Source of the DNA: Ramazzottius varieornatus
Taxonomy: Eukaryota > Tardigrada > Eutardigrada > Parachela > Ramazzottiidae
DNA length: 64,000 nt
Direction of reading: 5' to 3'
Assembly: GCA_001949185.1 (NCBI GenBank)
Contig: BDGG01000013.1
Location: forward strand, 1,236,036 to 1,300,035
The notes below the pieces were generated by a model. That model worked only from the letters and a program-made list of their open reading frames with translations, made no database searches and was not told the DNA's origin. The translations under genes were made by a program, and so were the position numbers. Below, one piece after another: positions 1 through 11,153 of this stretch; within the stretch, counting starts at the first letter, position 1, and every line of letters starts with the position of its first letter.

Positions 1-2500
1 AGCTTCATTTCTGTCCAGTCAAAAGTGAGAATAAGTGGAAGATTAGGACGGGAGAAATTCCAGAATGGAAGTCGTTCTGGAATTCGTTCGGTATTAGGGA
101 ACACGCTCTCTGCAGAGGGCCCAACAAGCTGGGTCATTTGAAACACATATGCGCCCAACCGAGCAGGAACACGCATTTCCAACCGTGTGCCCAAGGCTGA
201 TGACGTAAAACTACCGTTTCCGTCCCAAATCGGAACGGCTAAAACTCTGTCCACTTCCACGCAAAAACGCGTTGCTTTACAAAATCCGTTTAACTGTAAC
301 CTACCAATGAAGGCTGCCCTTCTTTCTGCTCAATCTTGCATGATCTCCCTTGCCTTTTACTGATCTTTGCGGAAAGTTTTCCACGGACTTGAGTTCTGCT
401 ACTTCTGAAGGGCTAGAGAAGGCTATCATCCGTTCCGATTCACCCGATACTCATGAAAAAGCCGTGGCGAGAAGTCATGTCACTTTGAAGTTGCTCCCTT
501 CGGCTACCTTTGCTCAGAGTGGTTGGACTGAAACCACCCAAGTATTGACTGTAAGTCGAGACTACTTCTTAATTCTGAGAGCCAAGAGAAGGGAAGGTAT
601 GGCGCAGAGGAAAGTTAGGCTGGTTCAATCACCCGCTGTCTCGTCTTCCGGTGGCGCATGACGTCGTCGGAAGTGTAACCACCAAACCGAAAGCGGTTGT
701 GGGTGAAAGCGCCTGTGGAAACCAGCTATCTCTTCCATCGATGGCTCTGAAAATCATGAATGAACTTTCGGCTAAGTTTTGAGGGTGGAATTAGCGAAAT
801 CTCCCACGCTTCAGGAAGATATAGCGATGTGAAGCACAGTCGTCGTGCGCCACTTGGGAAGATAATCTATCCCAACATCGCTTAATAAGTCATATGTGAC
901 TTCGAAAATGGAAACAAGGTGCTCATGCGGTAGGTGTACATTGGCTTCTACCTTGATTCCTACGGAATATCAGAAGGGTTAAAACTTTGTCCACTCTTCC
1001 TCGGTCGCCTTATGGCGGTAAATGTGATCAGCTGATTTCAACCCAGCCAGGACGCCAAAATTGCCACTTGCAGGACTTGACTGGACTATGTATTTTCGTG
1101 GCTAAAGTAGGGTCTCGCTCCTCGTTCTCCGAAATGTATAGAATTTTGTCACCGAGCACGATGCCGAACCGACTGAAACTTTTTGACCAGCAAGACGTTT
1201 GTTTTCTTGAGGCGGTTTTGCAACTCACTCAGTGAAGAATGTGCCGAAAGATTGATGTCGGACCGAGGCCAGACTCCGTGCTCTACCCCACAGTACTGGC
1301 CTGGTACTATAGAGATTAAGTTGCCACTCCCGTTCACTTTGCAACTGTGGCTACGGCCTTGCTCTGCCCCTTCCGTGACGTTTAACTACATTTTGCTTTC
1401 CGGAGCTCCCCTTATTTTCGAAAAATAGCGTAATCGGAGTTACGGTTGGCTGGCATTGGGAAGCATGGTGGCTACCCAACTATTCAAAGTTCTGATCAGC
1501 TGCTGCGCTTATGAGTGACATTGCAACTCATCTTAGCTACACTGGGACTTTCATCTGGCGGTGGCAACTTAATGTCTGTACTGGCTACAGTTGTGTATGA
1601 TGTTATGAAAGGATCGTGACGTATTCCACTTTAGACGTACAAGAGGTTGATCTTACAATGCTTAATGGGCGTAGCGTTGTACCTGAGGAATTCATTGATA
1701 ACGACTTGCTGTACGCTTTACCTACGACTTGATTGGTATTGATTGCGCGTCCTGTAGTCACAGATATTTTTGGGTACAGTTTACCTCCGAGATGTGTCAA
1801 TTGCTTTAATTTGACCGTGATATGTGAATCACAGTGTGGGTGACCAATCACATGGCAGGCCACTAAAAGAACTGAATAAATGGAAGTGATTACTTGATTC
1901 GTGGTAACCGTGCTGAATGGCTTGCCATATTTCGTTTGTTTTGGTCCACCGTGTAGCAAACAGATGGGTCATCGCAAAACAAAACCTAGCGTTTGAATTG
2001 ACACATCTAGGAGGTAGAACTGTATCCTTCGAAACATTGATCCTTCGGAACAGTGCTTTACAAAGCGAGAATAATACACCCACGTGCATTTCGCCTGCTA
2101 ATTAATGGCGATTATTACTCGAACTGACAACATCTCCGATTTCAATTGCGTATCAAAATTTCATCTCTCGAAATTTGCAATTTGAATTGTTGTGTCGGAA
2201 TTAGAAAAGGGTCGGAACTCGACCATTTTCATTAAGAGCTCACAAAGACCAAGCTGGCTTGGTGGTGTAATTGCACCATCTACTTTGGTAGATACGCCCA
2301 GAGAATTTTTTTTGACCAGTTAGGAAAGCGGTGTAACGGCTCGCTTTGAAAGCCCCGCACTGCAGGTAAGTGCGATTGGAGGATTATGAGATCTTTGATG
2401 TCGGAGAAACCACCATACACTCACCAGTAGGACGAGTAGCGAGAAACTTCGCCATGGAAGTGACATTTGAAAGTTTTGAGGGGAGCACAGCGGGAGTCGG
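1..2500. other. no recognisable gene
   Basis: I read both strands and found no open frame with family signature, splice-consistent exons or signal peptide. The reading frames of 60-118 codons here overlap each other and have no recognisable protein pattern. The stretch may be intergenic or hold decayed mobile DNA. The missing 3' exons of the receptor gene at 2735-4904 would be expected on the minus strand here, but I could not find them. Confidence 0.5.
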
Positions 2501-2519
2501 GATGTTGGTTAAGTCTGGT

Positions 2520-2555
2520 GTAATTACGAGTCGTTCCGGAGCGACTCGTAATTAC
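2520..2555. repeat. near-perfect palindrome
   Basis: Two 14-base arms (GTAATTACGAGTCG and its exact complement) flank an 8-base centre. The local motif GGTGTAAT recurs on both sides (around 2258-2275 and 2640-2650), so the palindrome may be the core of a small inverted-repeat element that lies just beyond the last detectable exon of the neighbouring receptor gene. Confidence 0.6.
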
Positions 2556-2734
2556 ATCCAAAGTGTAATGTCTGGTGGAATGAATAGGCCAATCGTAAGG
2601 GTGTAGGTGGAGCCAGTAGCACCAGCGTCGTAATTCCACCAGCGGTGTAATCTATCTTTGTAAGCCCTTAATCATGAAATACAATAATCGGAACAACACC
2701 GTATACATCAGCTCCGCTACAGGTCTCCACTTAC

Positions 2735-4904
2735 TTTCTCGCCTGATGCATACGTAAAGTTGAAGTCCCGCTGGGAACGTAATCTGAGCTCCGGTTCCAG
2801 AATTTGAAGCCGTGCGTTTGCCTTCCGGGCAGACGTCATTACAAATAATGATCTGAAAGCCTGGGCTGCTTCCTATAAGGAAACGCTCATTCTTTGCTAA
2901 TCAGGTAAAGGTTATCTTGATTCCTGATGGTGCTTGTAGAGTCGATCCTTACACTGTCCATTTGCTACACATCTGATCAGGAAGTGTTTCGGGGATGTTT
3001 CGTCGTGGACCGCATTTCATGTACACGAGCCTGCCCTAAATGTGGGCCTGGATAAAATCGTAGGCCACGGAGTGACAGTGGCTGCCCCAGTAGATTTGAC
3101 TGACTTCAGCTGGCCCGTGCCGCTTTCCCTTCTTGGCCCACCGTTTTGTCCATGCCCGCGCTTAGGGCAACAGGCGTGTGTACTGTTAGCGTTATGGTCC
3201 TCGTACTAAACCATACCTCACCTGGTCAGATTCATGTCCATACATCCAAGTAAGGTTCCCGTAATAGGTACGATGATGGAAGAGTTCGTCCGCTATGTAT
3301 ACCTGCGGGAGAGATTAGAGGAACGGATTGTGTTACCTCGGTGAGTCTCTGCAGTTAAACGTTAAGTACGCAAAGCAACCCTAAATATGCGCACTCACGT
3401 AATCACCGTTGGTCATGTTCTCTGCCTTCACTTGTAGCTGTAAATCGGAGGAACTATCAATACGATACAGAATTCGCATGGTAGTAACTGGACATGAAAA
3501 CTTGCTCACCATGAAAGAACGAAGTTCCGTAGGGTAGCCCAGAAAAACGATCACTGCAGAATAGTCGAATAAAGCAACAGCACGGTTTGCCAGCGCGGGG
3601 ATATTTACCTCGAGCGGACTTCCGTATGTCTCTGAGGATAAGTGAGAGATCGCTTCTTGCGCTTGAGTTCCTTACATCGGTCTTTGCACGCGCCACACGA
3701 AACTGTTTTTTGTCTAATTCGTTGATGATCTTTCCACCGATGTTCAAATGCCAGGGTGTGGCTGAGGAGTCAAGCAAAACATAAATGGAATCCCACGAAT
3801 GTGCCAAGAAGACCTTCGCGTAGGTGTTTTTGCGACCCATCATCGCGTTGTTTCCTCCAAGAACCACGTTCGGATACTTTGCCTTGTCCCTGAAATCGGT
3901 CTCGCCCGAACCTCTACAAGCCCAATGCAAATTCGGAAGCGCATAGCGGAAGAAACGAAAAGCTTTTCCCAATACAAAGTAGGGTGTACCCAATCATCAT
4001 CAACGTATTCCATCCGCTGATCAGCTTTCCCATTGCCAAACGTTCGCTGCACCCTGCGAAGCAATTAGACGTTCCCATTCACGAGGTAAACGACATAATT
4101 CGGGCATAGTGGTTTTTCACTCGTAATTTGGGCACACTTTTTCTCACCTCCTGCTGCGCGTAACGGCTGTGACGTCACGCCATCCAGGCAAATTTGATAT
4201 TGTCTACTTCTCTGAACATTTTTGGCTTAATATTGAATGATACTATTGATTTTGAGCACAGACTGCTTTCGAAAAGCACGCATCTATATATTGGTGACGA
4301 CTGTCTTTCTTCCCTGCGAGTGTGTCTTGACAAACCCGGCTTTCTGCCGGCACGGTATCTGCCACGTTTAACAAATAGGGACACCTATTTTCCCATCGAG
4401 AAACCCAATAACTAGCGGTATCGGAAGGAAAAACTCGCGAAATCTGGAACAGACAACTGTCCCGTGCGCTTTTACATTGACAACTCCGCTGTTTTCTGCT
4501 CGTATCTACAGACATGCATGAATTTCACCTGCGTTAATGAAAACGGTCATGTTGTAATGGTTAGTTGTCCTGCTGTAGAAATATCGGGACACCAAGAAGT
4601 CGACGTTATCCGTTAAGGATGTACAAGTTTGGTATTGGTCGTCGTAGAGCAGGGTGTGTTTGAAAGATACTGAGTTGCCGAAAGACCTCCGAAGTTCGTC
4701 AAGAGCAATGGACATGCCGGGCGCCACGTAAGGAAGGCTGGCTAGAGTGGCAACAGCATTGATGTTTCCCACCGATATAATCTCAACGCTCATCGATGAC
4801 CTTTCAAAATATGACGCAGCAGTACATCTCTGAGCTATGAGAAAAACCACCACGGGAAGCCAGAAGTATGAAAGTGAAGATTTCTGGAAGCGAATTGTGC
4901 TCAT
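2735..4904 (-). CDS. ANF-type receptor ectodomain gene, 3' part missing
   Basis: A cell-surface receptor related to the ligand-binding domain of natriuretic-peptide/guanylate-cyclase receptors. Seven exons: 4529-4904, 3990-4053, 3609-3913, 3510-3553, 3399-3437, 3222-3302, 2735-2860. Exon 1 has a signal peptide and the pattern VEIISVGNINAVATLASLPY. Exon 2 gives GCSERLAMGKLISGW, and exon 3 carries YPNVVLGGNNA and VYVLLDSSATP-like strands. Exon phases, and the sizes of exons 2 and 4-6 (64, 44, 39 and 81 bases), match the plus-strand paralogue at 51038-55839, and exon 3 is longer by one codon, so the model is well supported. The exons equivalent to the paralogue's last three (juxtamembrane ectodomain, TM helix, tail) were not found down to position 1. 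The gene is therefore either truncated and probably a pseudogene, or its end has been moved by insertion. Confidence 0.75.
4080..4166. mobile_element. one-ended fragment of a TA-flanked MITE
   Basis: Starts with CGAGGTAAACGACATAATTC and continues into a subterminal stretch (TTTTTCACTCGTAATT, then CTGCTGCGCGTAA) shared with the two complete copies at 53272-53583 and 54346-54683. Only one end is present. It lies in intron 1 of the minus-strand receptor gene, whose paralogue carries the two complete copies in its own introns. Confidence 0.7.
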
Positions 4905-5040
4905 TTTCCGGTAGAAAATCTGGAAAAAAAGGGAATAAGGCAAGGACGACCAAACTGTAAAAACCAAACTTTATTCGGGTGCTTTTGTCCCGCAAGCAAT
5001 CTTCTAAAATTCCCACTGGAAACAGCAAGCTCGGTAACAA

Positions 5041-7060
5041 TTTGTGGAGCCGCTCAGTTTTCTAATCAACGGACGATGGGTTGACTGATCGGATGACTGT
5101 ATAGTTATGTTGTAGTTTTACGTGGAAAATCCCACGGCCAAACCAGCGAGCTACCACGTGGTGTCTGGTATCATACTACTGACGTACCTGATTCTGTCTG
5201 ACAATACATATGACAAGCGTAAAGATTGTACTCATGTTGGACCACTTGAGGGAACAGAACAGAAGCACACCGGGTTAAGTGGAAAGCTATTAGGCCGCGG
5301 TCGACTTCTGCAACGTTCGCCACACAGTCTGGATTTCCGATTCTGAAAACCTTTGACGGTACACTTGACGCCAAAAGTTTGAACTATGGATTGGTGATTG
5401 TTATTTGTACCAGATTCGGCTCGTTAAATTTTCAGATCGTCATCAATTTTAAGATTTGACACCCTTCTAGTCTGCCATTTCTCAAAAACCCTAAAGTTTC
5501 GGTGCTATTGCAACCACCATAGGAATGTCTTACCCTCTATCGCTCGATGAATTTTTATTGCACCGTTAACGGAACTTTAAATTCAGAATCATCTCTAAAC
5601 ACGTTTCCCTGAACTTTGAACCTAACTTTTGGCTAGCCAGAGAAACGAAACAAGAAATTCCGCGATGGGTTTCGAAACCTTCTCTGCTCCATTTTTAGTA
5701 AACATTTTCAAAGGAAATGTCGGTTCACTGGTCGGTGCCTAGTTCCTTTGCGTCTGTTTTATCGCGTTTAGCACCCATGTGCTTCCTTTCTTTCTCAGAC
5801 CTTTTCTTTCTCTTCCTCTCACCTCGTCCATACGTAAAAAATTACATCATTACCCGAGAACCTCTCTGATAATTGCACTGGACCACCTCAGTGGGAATCG
5901 AACGTCCTTTGCTTTCACGATTTCTAGGCCCTCCAGCAATATTTCGAATTAGCATCCAGTTTTGAATTTGATCATGCCGGAATGTACCGCATGATAATTT
6001 ATCCCTTCTGCACGCACTAAAATCGAAAAACCAGCATCCATGACCTGATAGCTTTCCCCTTAAGGAAAATCGCACTTAAGGAAATTCCCCTTAAGGAAAA
6101 TCGTAACCATGACCTGATAGCTTTCCCCTTAAGGAAATACCACTGTCAAGATTTACACGCGGTGCTAAACTTTGCCGTAGGGAGACATATGACTGTAAAT
6201 GTGACATGATTGTTACTGATCGCTCCGATTTTGATGGATGCACCGGGCCATCTCAATGTTCCCGAGTCTGCCATGAGGGGCACGTTATCTTCTAATTGCA
6301 GTTTCCCCCAACGGCAGTTCCGGAATATCTCGAACTAGAAAAACTCGTTCGCCGCCTAAATGCTTCGTTCTCAAACATCACCTTCTTCTAAGACTACTGA
6401 TACAGTATGCCTATATTCCCCAAAAGCTTTAAACCCGAAGAACGACGGCATCGAATTTCTTCGGCTTTGAACAGGCGCAAAACCTAATGTCTTCGGCTTC
6501 AGGGAACTCTTTCCCCTAAAACAGGTCTTCGTTGTCTCGTATTAACACGGCGACTTTAAGTAAATTCAACACTTTAAATTTTTAGCAACCTGTCAGAGGT
6601 CGAGTAAGTCGAGTTATGCCGCGAACACTAAAGCTTGATACGTTTGTACTCTGAATAAAGCCAGGGCGAGAAATAGCTTCCAGCCGGTAGTCTTCGGCAG
6701 AATCGGTGAGAGATAGGAAAAATTCAGACAATAGCCAGTGTTAATGTAGAAACTTGATAAGCAGGAATTATGGGATAGTTTTATTTGGGCAGTGCGGGAT
6801 CATCTGATCGCATCAGTGGGTGTCGTCGATGCTTCACGAGGTAACTGACAGTCTGTGAGTGAGATCGAGGCGGAAGTGACGGCTTGGCGCATCAGCCTTC
6901 CACCTGTTCCTCTGAGCTGCAACGGTCCCGTTAGCGAGATCAGAAACTCCAAAGAAAATAGGTCACCCAACGCTCTTGTAAACGTGAACACCCATAATGT
7001 GCGTGTTTTTCCCGGATGTAACCGCGGTAGCAGGCGCTCTTCCAGCGACCAGTTCGAAGT
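5041..7060. other. gene-free stretch with a local duplication
   Basis: No supported gene. A 30-base unit (CATGACCTGATAGCTTTCCC plus CTTAAGGAAA) occurs at 6039-6068 and again at 6108-6137, with further CCCTTAAGGAAAAT pieces between them, so a short tandem duplication has taken place. The rest is moderately AT-rich and I see no coding pattern. Confidence 0.5.
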
Positions 7061-7063
7061 ATC

Positions 7064-8398
7064 AGGTGCGAAAGTATGACTTGCTCTTCCTGAACATCAA
7101 CGTCAAAAAATTATATCTCTCTTTCGGGGAAAGCGTTTGCCTCCAAATCTTTTGCAATATGATGCATCACCATTCAGCTTCTGTATATATTCCTGGTCAA
7201 TCAAATCGTCAATGCTAGTCAAGCTGTACAACCAGTTTAGTAAAACTGGCCGTTTCGTGAAAGATGTGACATTTTCGGTAAAAAAAATTTTCTCGAGGGC
7301 CCAGATTCGTTCAGAAATTCCCTTATGCCTCCACATCATACTCCGATAAAGGTTCTTTCAAAAGCACTGTCAGGGTTTCTTTCAAAACATTGGCTGCCAA
7401 AGTTATACGGGTCGAAATTCGGAGAAGATACCAAACACCAAATTGTACATTCCACGAGCTGGAAGAGTTCAAAAGCACATCGACTTCGGCTGAATATAGA
7501 TCCCACCCTGTCGTACCTGCTGAGCAGCCCACCGAAAGCTCGCAAGAAATCGGTGAGGCAGGACGAATTTAATTCTCTCCACCCCGCTGAAGTGGCGCAT
7601 TTTGTACGTCGTTTTTGCACCCGGAAAAAAGGAATTTCTTGATTTTCAAATTCCATAAGTCGCAGTGAGATAACTTCTGACGGCTGTTACGGAGATCTAA
7701 CCTTCTTCTAACGAATGCCATAACTGGCTTCAAAATGTGTTGAGCTAGGGCAGGGAGAAAAAATACAGAGAAACAGGAAAAAAATCTTCGTCCAGCGGCT
7801 TCAGACTCAACGTTCTCTTCCTGTTGTCAACGCACGGGAGACTAATGAAACAGGAGACTAAATCAAAATCAACAAGTTACGTGGACACGGTTCTTCCCTT
7901 CCTAAAATACAAAACGTAAAATATTTCTCCGAGTCCTTTAGTCTCCTTCGCAGTACCCATAACACAAAAAGCATTACCTCGGTGTATGTCGAGAGACAAG
8001 CGCTGTTTGAAATATTGAAGAGATCTAGTCTCAAAAGAAAACTCAACAAGCTTCTTCCCGATCGCGTTGATCAATTCCGTCGCTGCAGGTCCCCAAGATC
8101 CGAAGGTCTCGAATCCCAAAGGAACGAAGAGGTACTGTGAAGCGATGCCTTGGTATTTCTGGTTCTTTCTCTCTTCCGCGTCTTCGGCGGCAGCTCCCAC
8201 CTTCTCGCTTGTCTTTCCGACGTAGGACTTCGCCAATGTATCTACCACAGTCACATCCCAAACTAATTCCTTCCCATTCTTCCAAGGTATAATGGTCTTT
8301 CTATCAGGTCTCAGTCCATCGTCCCGTGGAATTCCTAGTGGTTCCAGAACATTTTGAAACTTATTGCCCGAAAAGTTGCAAATCATACTTTCGCACCT
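7064..8398. mobile_element. TIR element, AGGTGCGAAAGTATGACTTG family
   Basis: Bounded by inverted ends AGGTGCGAAAGTATGACTTG (7064-7083) and its near-complement (8379-8398). The first 600 bases or so are homologous, in opposite orientation, to the element at 29714-30588; shared stretches include AACTTTGGCAGCCAAT and GTATGATGC. The right half carries a retroelement nuclease-like reading frame (7877-8386), so this may be two insertions sharing ends rather than one element. A further single end lies at 8920-8939. Confidence 0.6.
7877..8386 (-). CDS. retroelement-associated nuclease-like domain fragment
   Basis: Open frame of 169 codons with no intron. The pattern DDGLRPDRKTIIPWKNGKEL, then VWDVTVVDTLAKSY, GAAAEDAEERKNQKY and FVPLGFETFGSWGP is one I associate with the C-terminal domain of reverse-transcriptase-bearing elements that are abundant in invertebrate genomes. 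The spacing of DG, WDVT and E-x-x-E-x-K-x-x-K resembles a PD-(D/E)XK nuclease fold, which is inference. No reverse transcriptase is present upstream; instead the frame begins inside a TIR-like sequence next to a broken recombinase. It is a transposon relic, not a host gene. Confidence 0.5.
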   Translation of the reverse strand: MICNFSGNKFQNVLEPLGIPRDDGLRPDRKTIIPWKNGKELVWDVTVVDTLAKSYVGKTSEKVGAAAEDAEERKNQKYQGIASQYLFVPLGFETFGSWGPAATELINAIGKKLVEFSFETRSLQYFKQRLSLDIHRGNAFCVMGTAKETKGLGEIFYVLYFRKGRTVST

Positions 8399-8900
8399 AA
8401 TATTTCGTCAGGTGCTGGACCTTGTCTGAAAGCTTCTGTGGCCGCGTCGATACGCAAACTATGAATTGAGTACCGGTGCGAGTTAGCTATTCCTTGAAGA
8501 AGATCCTTGAGACAGCAAGCGAAGGTGGGTCTAGTCAAGGGCGAACTGTTGTGGATTACGAAGAAGGGCTCATCGTGTATGACCGGCAGAGGATGTAATT
8601 GTAGATAACGTTGTGCTGCTTCGACAGGAAAGACTGACCCGACGGAAATTCCTGGCTCCGTATTGATCGGTCTTTGGTGATCGAAGATGGAGCCTGATCG
8701 AATTATGATTGATTGTGAGATCGCGATATTTTAGGGCATATGTTGAGGTCTTTCCTATCGCTGCGCACTCGCTGGCTCGTACGAAGCTAGCATAAGCCAT
8801 CGTACAGGCGACCACAAGAGGGCCGTTGTGAACGTAATTAGAGAGGGAGAGTTTTCAATGTTGCGATGGATGGGTCGAAGGTTGGGAAGCGTGACGGGAA
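8399..8900 (-). pseudogene. broken tyrosine recombinase (DIRS/Crypton-like)
   Basis: The first segment reads MAYASFVRASECAAIG, KYRDLTINHNSI and SPKTDQYGA, typical of the catalytic core of tyrosine recombinases. After one frame change near 8665 it continues with VFPVEAAQRYL and ends HSLRIDAATEAF, the H-x-x-R box, with the adjoining AAT motif. The N-terminus and the final Tyr box are absent, and the reading stops exactly where the TIR sequence at 8379-8398 begins. A degraded mobile-element integrase fragment. Confidence 0.6.
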
Positions 8901-9239
8901 GTTTTAAGCCCCTTGTATTAGGTGCGGAAGTATGACTTGCAACTTGTGAGAAATTCCAACTTCAAAAGTTCATAGTTCTGCCTTCCTCCATCCTCTCGTC
9001 TTGGATTTTTCCCCGGTCATTTCTACAGCCCTCTCCTTTTTGTGGTTTTGGTTGTTCATCTGTTGCTTCAGGGTAGAGAGCGATTGCTTTCTCCACCGTC
9101 ATGGACAAAGCGAAACTTTGAGTGATTCTGAACTACGAATTTGGCCGAGGGACCAACGTGTCTAATACCGTCAAGGTAATCAACCCGCTTATTCGGTATG
9201 ACCCAGCTAATAAGTGGACGGTGGGACACTGAATGTTCC

Positions 9240-9740
9240 AGCTCCAGTTCCAACGTTTCAGCTCCATAGATTTCCTGCTCGAAGATCACCTCCACGGACG
9301 ACCAAAGTTGAAAATGAGTAACGAGATACTAAAAGCGCTAGTCGAAGCCCATTCTTTTCGGCCTACTGTTCAGCTTCCTAGACACTTTGGTTCATCTCCT
9401 TGTACCATCACCAAACATTTGCACGAGCTTAAGAAGATAAAAAAACTGGAACAACGCGTGCTCCACTAACTTGGCGAACTCCAAAAGAATTCAGATAAAT
9501 GACTGCCCACGTGATTCGCAACCAGAACGAATCGATTATGGACGACTACCGTACGCAAAAACGGCAGTGGTCGGATAGATGGGGATCGCCACAGCAAATT
9601 CCGAAGCCAGAGCTCCATTAAAAGAAAGTTATGGTTACTTTTTGGTGGAATCCTCAAGGCCTCGTGCACTACGATCGTCGATCTTCTTCCACCCGGCAAA
9701 ACGATCAACGCAGGTTACTACTGCCGTGCTGTATTTAGTT
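9240..9740 (+). pseudogene. mariner transposase relic
   Basis: Frame 9233-9469 reads DHLHGRPKLKMSNEILKALV, then a helix-turn-helix (LPRHFGSSPCTITKHLHEL) followed by KIKKLEQRVLH. This is the paired HTH segment of mariner/SETMAR-type transposases. After stops and frame changes, KKVMVTFWWNPQGLVHYD and a PGKTIN-like stretch near 9610-9720 correspond to the second DDE region of the same family. Too damaged to be active. Confidence 0.65.
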
Positions 9741-10110
9741 TCAGTCTGAGACTCAAAAGATATCGGTTCTTGTATCAGTTTCAGTTCTCGTCTTAAGACT
9801 GAATTGAATTACCGTGTCACAAAGTCGGACTTGGACTGAAATGGTAAAGATTCAATTGACGGTGCAGAGACTGAAGAAATTGACGGACTGAAACTGGCGA
9901 CTTGAAGACTGGAAAAAAATAGAAGGACTAGAATCGAGATGCCTGGGACGAAAACTGGTTTGGACGAGAGCGAAGTTCTGGTGTGGTACAAGATCTAGGT
10001 TCAGTCTCGAGACTAAGACTGATACGTAAACTGAATTGAAGCAGTTCAGTCTGACGAGATTGATATACCGTAGGACTAAATTGATTTCAGTCCGCCTATA
10101 AGGCGATGGG
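9725..10110. repeat. degenerate AGACTGAA/CAGTCT-rich low-complexity array
   Basis: Irregular repetition of AGACTGAA, TTCAGTCT and GAGACT units on both strands. A similar degenerate array built from GAGTAAAACTGAA lies at 21040-21310. Probably decayed tandem sequence from a mobile element; no coding sense is visible. Confidence 0.5.
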
Positions 10111-11153
10111 TAACGGAACCATCCAAGCGGAACTGCGCATACAGTACGTCAGACGACCGAGGTCGATTTCCTATCTCCACTGCTTTGCCGTGCTTTGCTG
10201 CCTATGGGCAAATTTCAAGACCAAATGGACGAGTCAGTGGACGAATGCTCAGACAGTTAAACACAAATAAAACTACGTTAGTTTAAAGGTAACTGTACAG
10301 TAGAGCAAATTTGCTTGAAAATTGCGGTACAGAGCGTGTCAGAGCCAAACAGGTGTATGTCAAGCACATTTTAAAGCACAGAATTCATCACACAGTCACA
10401 GCGGCCGTCACTTTGTGATTTTTCAGTAGCCCGCCAGTCAGAAATGACAAGTCCACTGCGCTGTCTTTCGTTACCAGCCGATGGCGGTTTCTGACATTGG
10501 GTGACCAGCCCCAGAAGCTGACACTTATTGGCTGACAGATAGATTTTCTCCATGGCTTTCTCGATATCGTTTCTCGAAAAACCTGCAGTATATGAACTTG
10601 ATCCAAATGCTCAGTGTCGATCTTTCCATCGTCCAAAGCAGCGCACGGACTTGTCTAGCTTCTCGACATCTTCTGCTCGAACATGACCGCCGAAACTAGT
10701 GACCGGCAAGAGCTTGCCAAGCAGGACAACGCGCCGTGCGGTGAGCGGGAAGCGTGACTCCCGCCAGACAGATGGCGCCAGAAAAAGCCGCGTGGCGGCT
10801 TGAACGAAGGCGCGGTTTCTACTGTACTTCTTCCTCGATGAAATAATACGTCTGAGTGGGGAATGCAACGCATGGGCAATCCATGACGCTAAACACAGAG
10901 CGCAAAACAGTGATCCACCAGGCAGAATAAAATATTGTTCTTGCCGGCGTAAGTACACCGACGGTGGGACGCAAATCCTCTTTCGTTTACCTAAACTTCA
11001 TTCTTCAAGGTCAGTGATCTTGGTGAGCAGCTTTACATTATGACACCAGCGAACAGCTTCAAGTGCGATGTTCAAGGGACTTTCGAGGTTCCAGACTATT
11101 GGATTTTTCATGTTCTTCAGATGCATCTTTTTCAGTCAGCTAAATATTTGTAG
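10111..11153. other. no recognisable gene
   Basis: Frames on the minus strand (10611-10958 and overlaps) are open for 75-115 codons but show no family pattern, and I found no convincing splice partners. They are probably chance frames in a GC-richer segment. The 5' flank of the chemoreceptor-like gene starting at 11154 must lie here; I saw no clear promoter motif. Confidence 0.4.

Noticed and set aside
1603-1959. 118-codon minus-strand frame
   Set aside because: No start codon context, splice partner or recognisable pattern; could not be tied to the truncated receptor gene.
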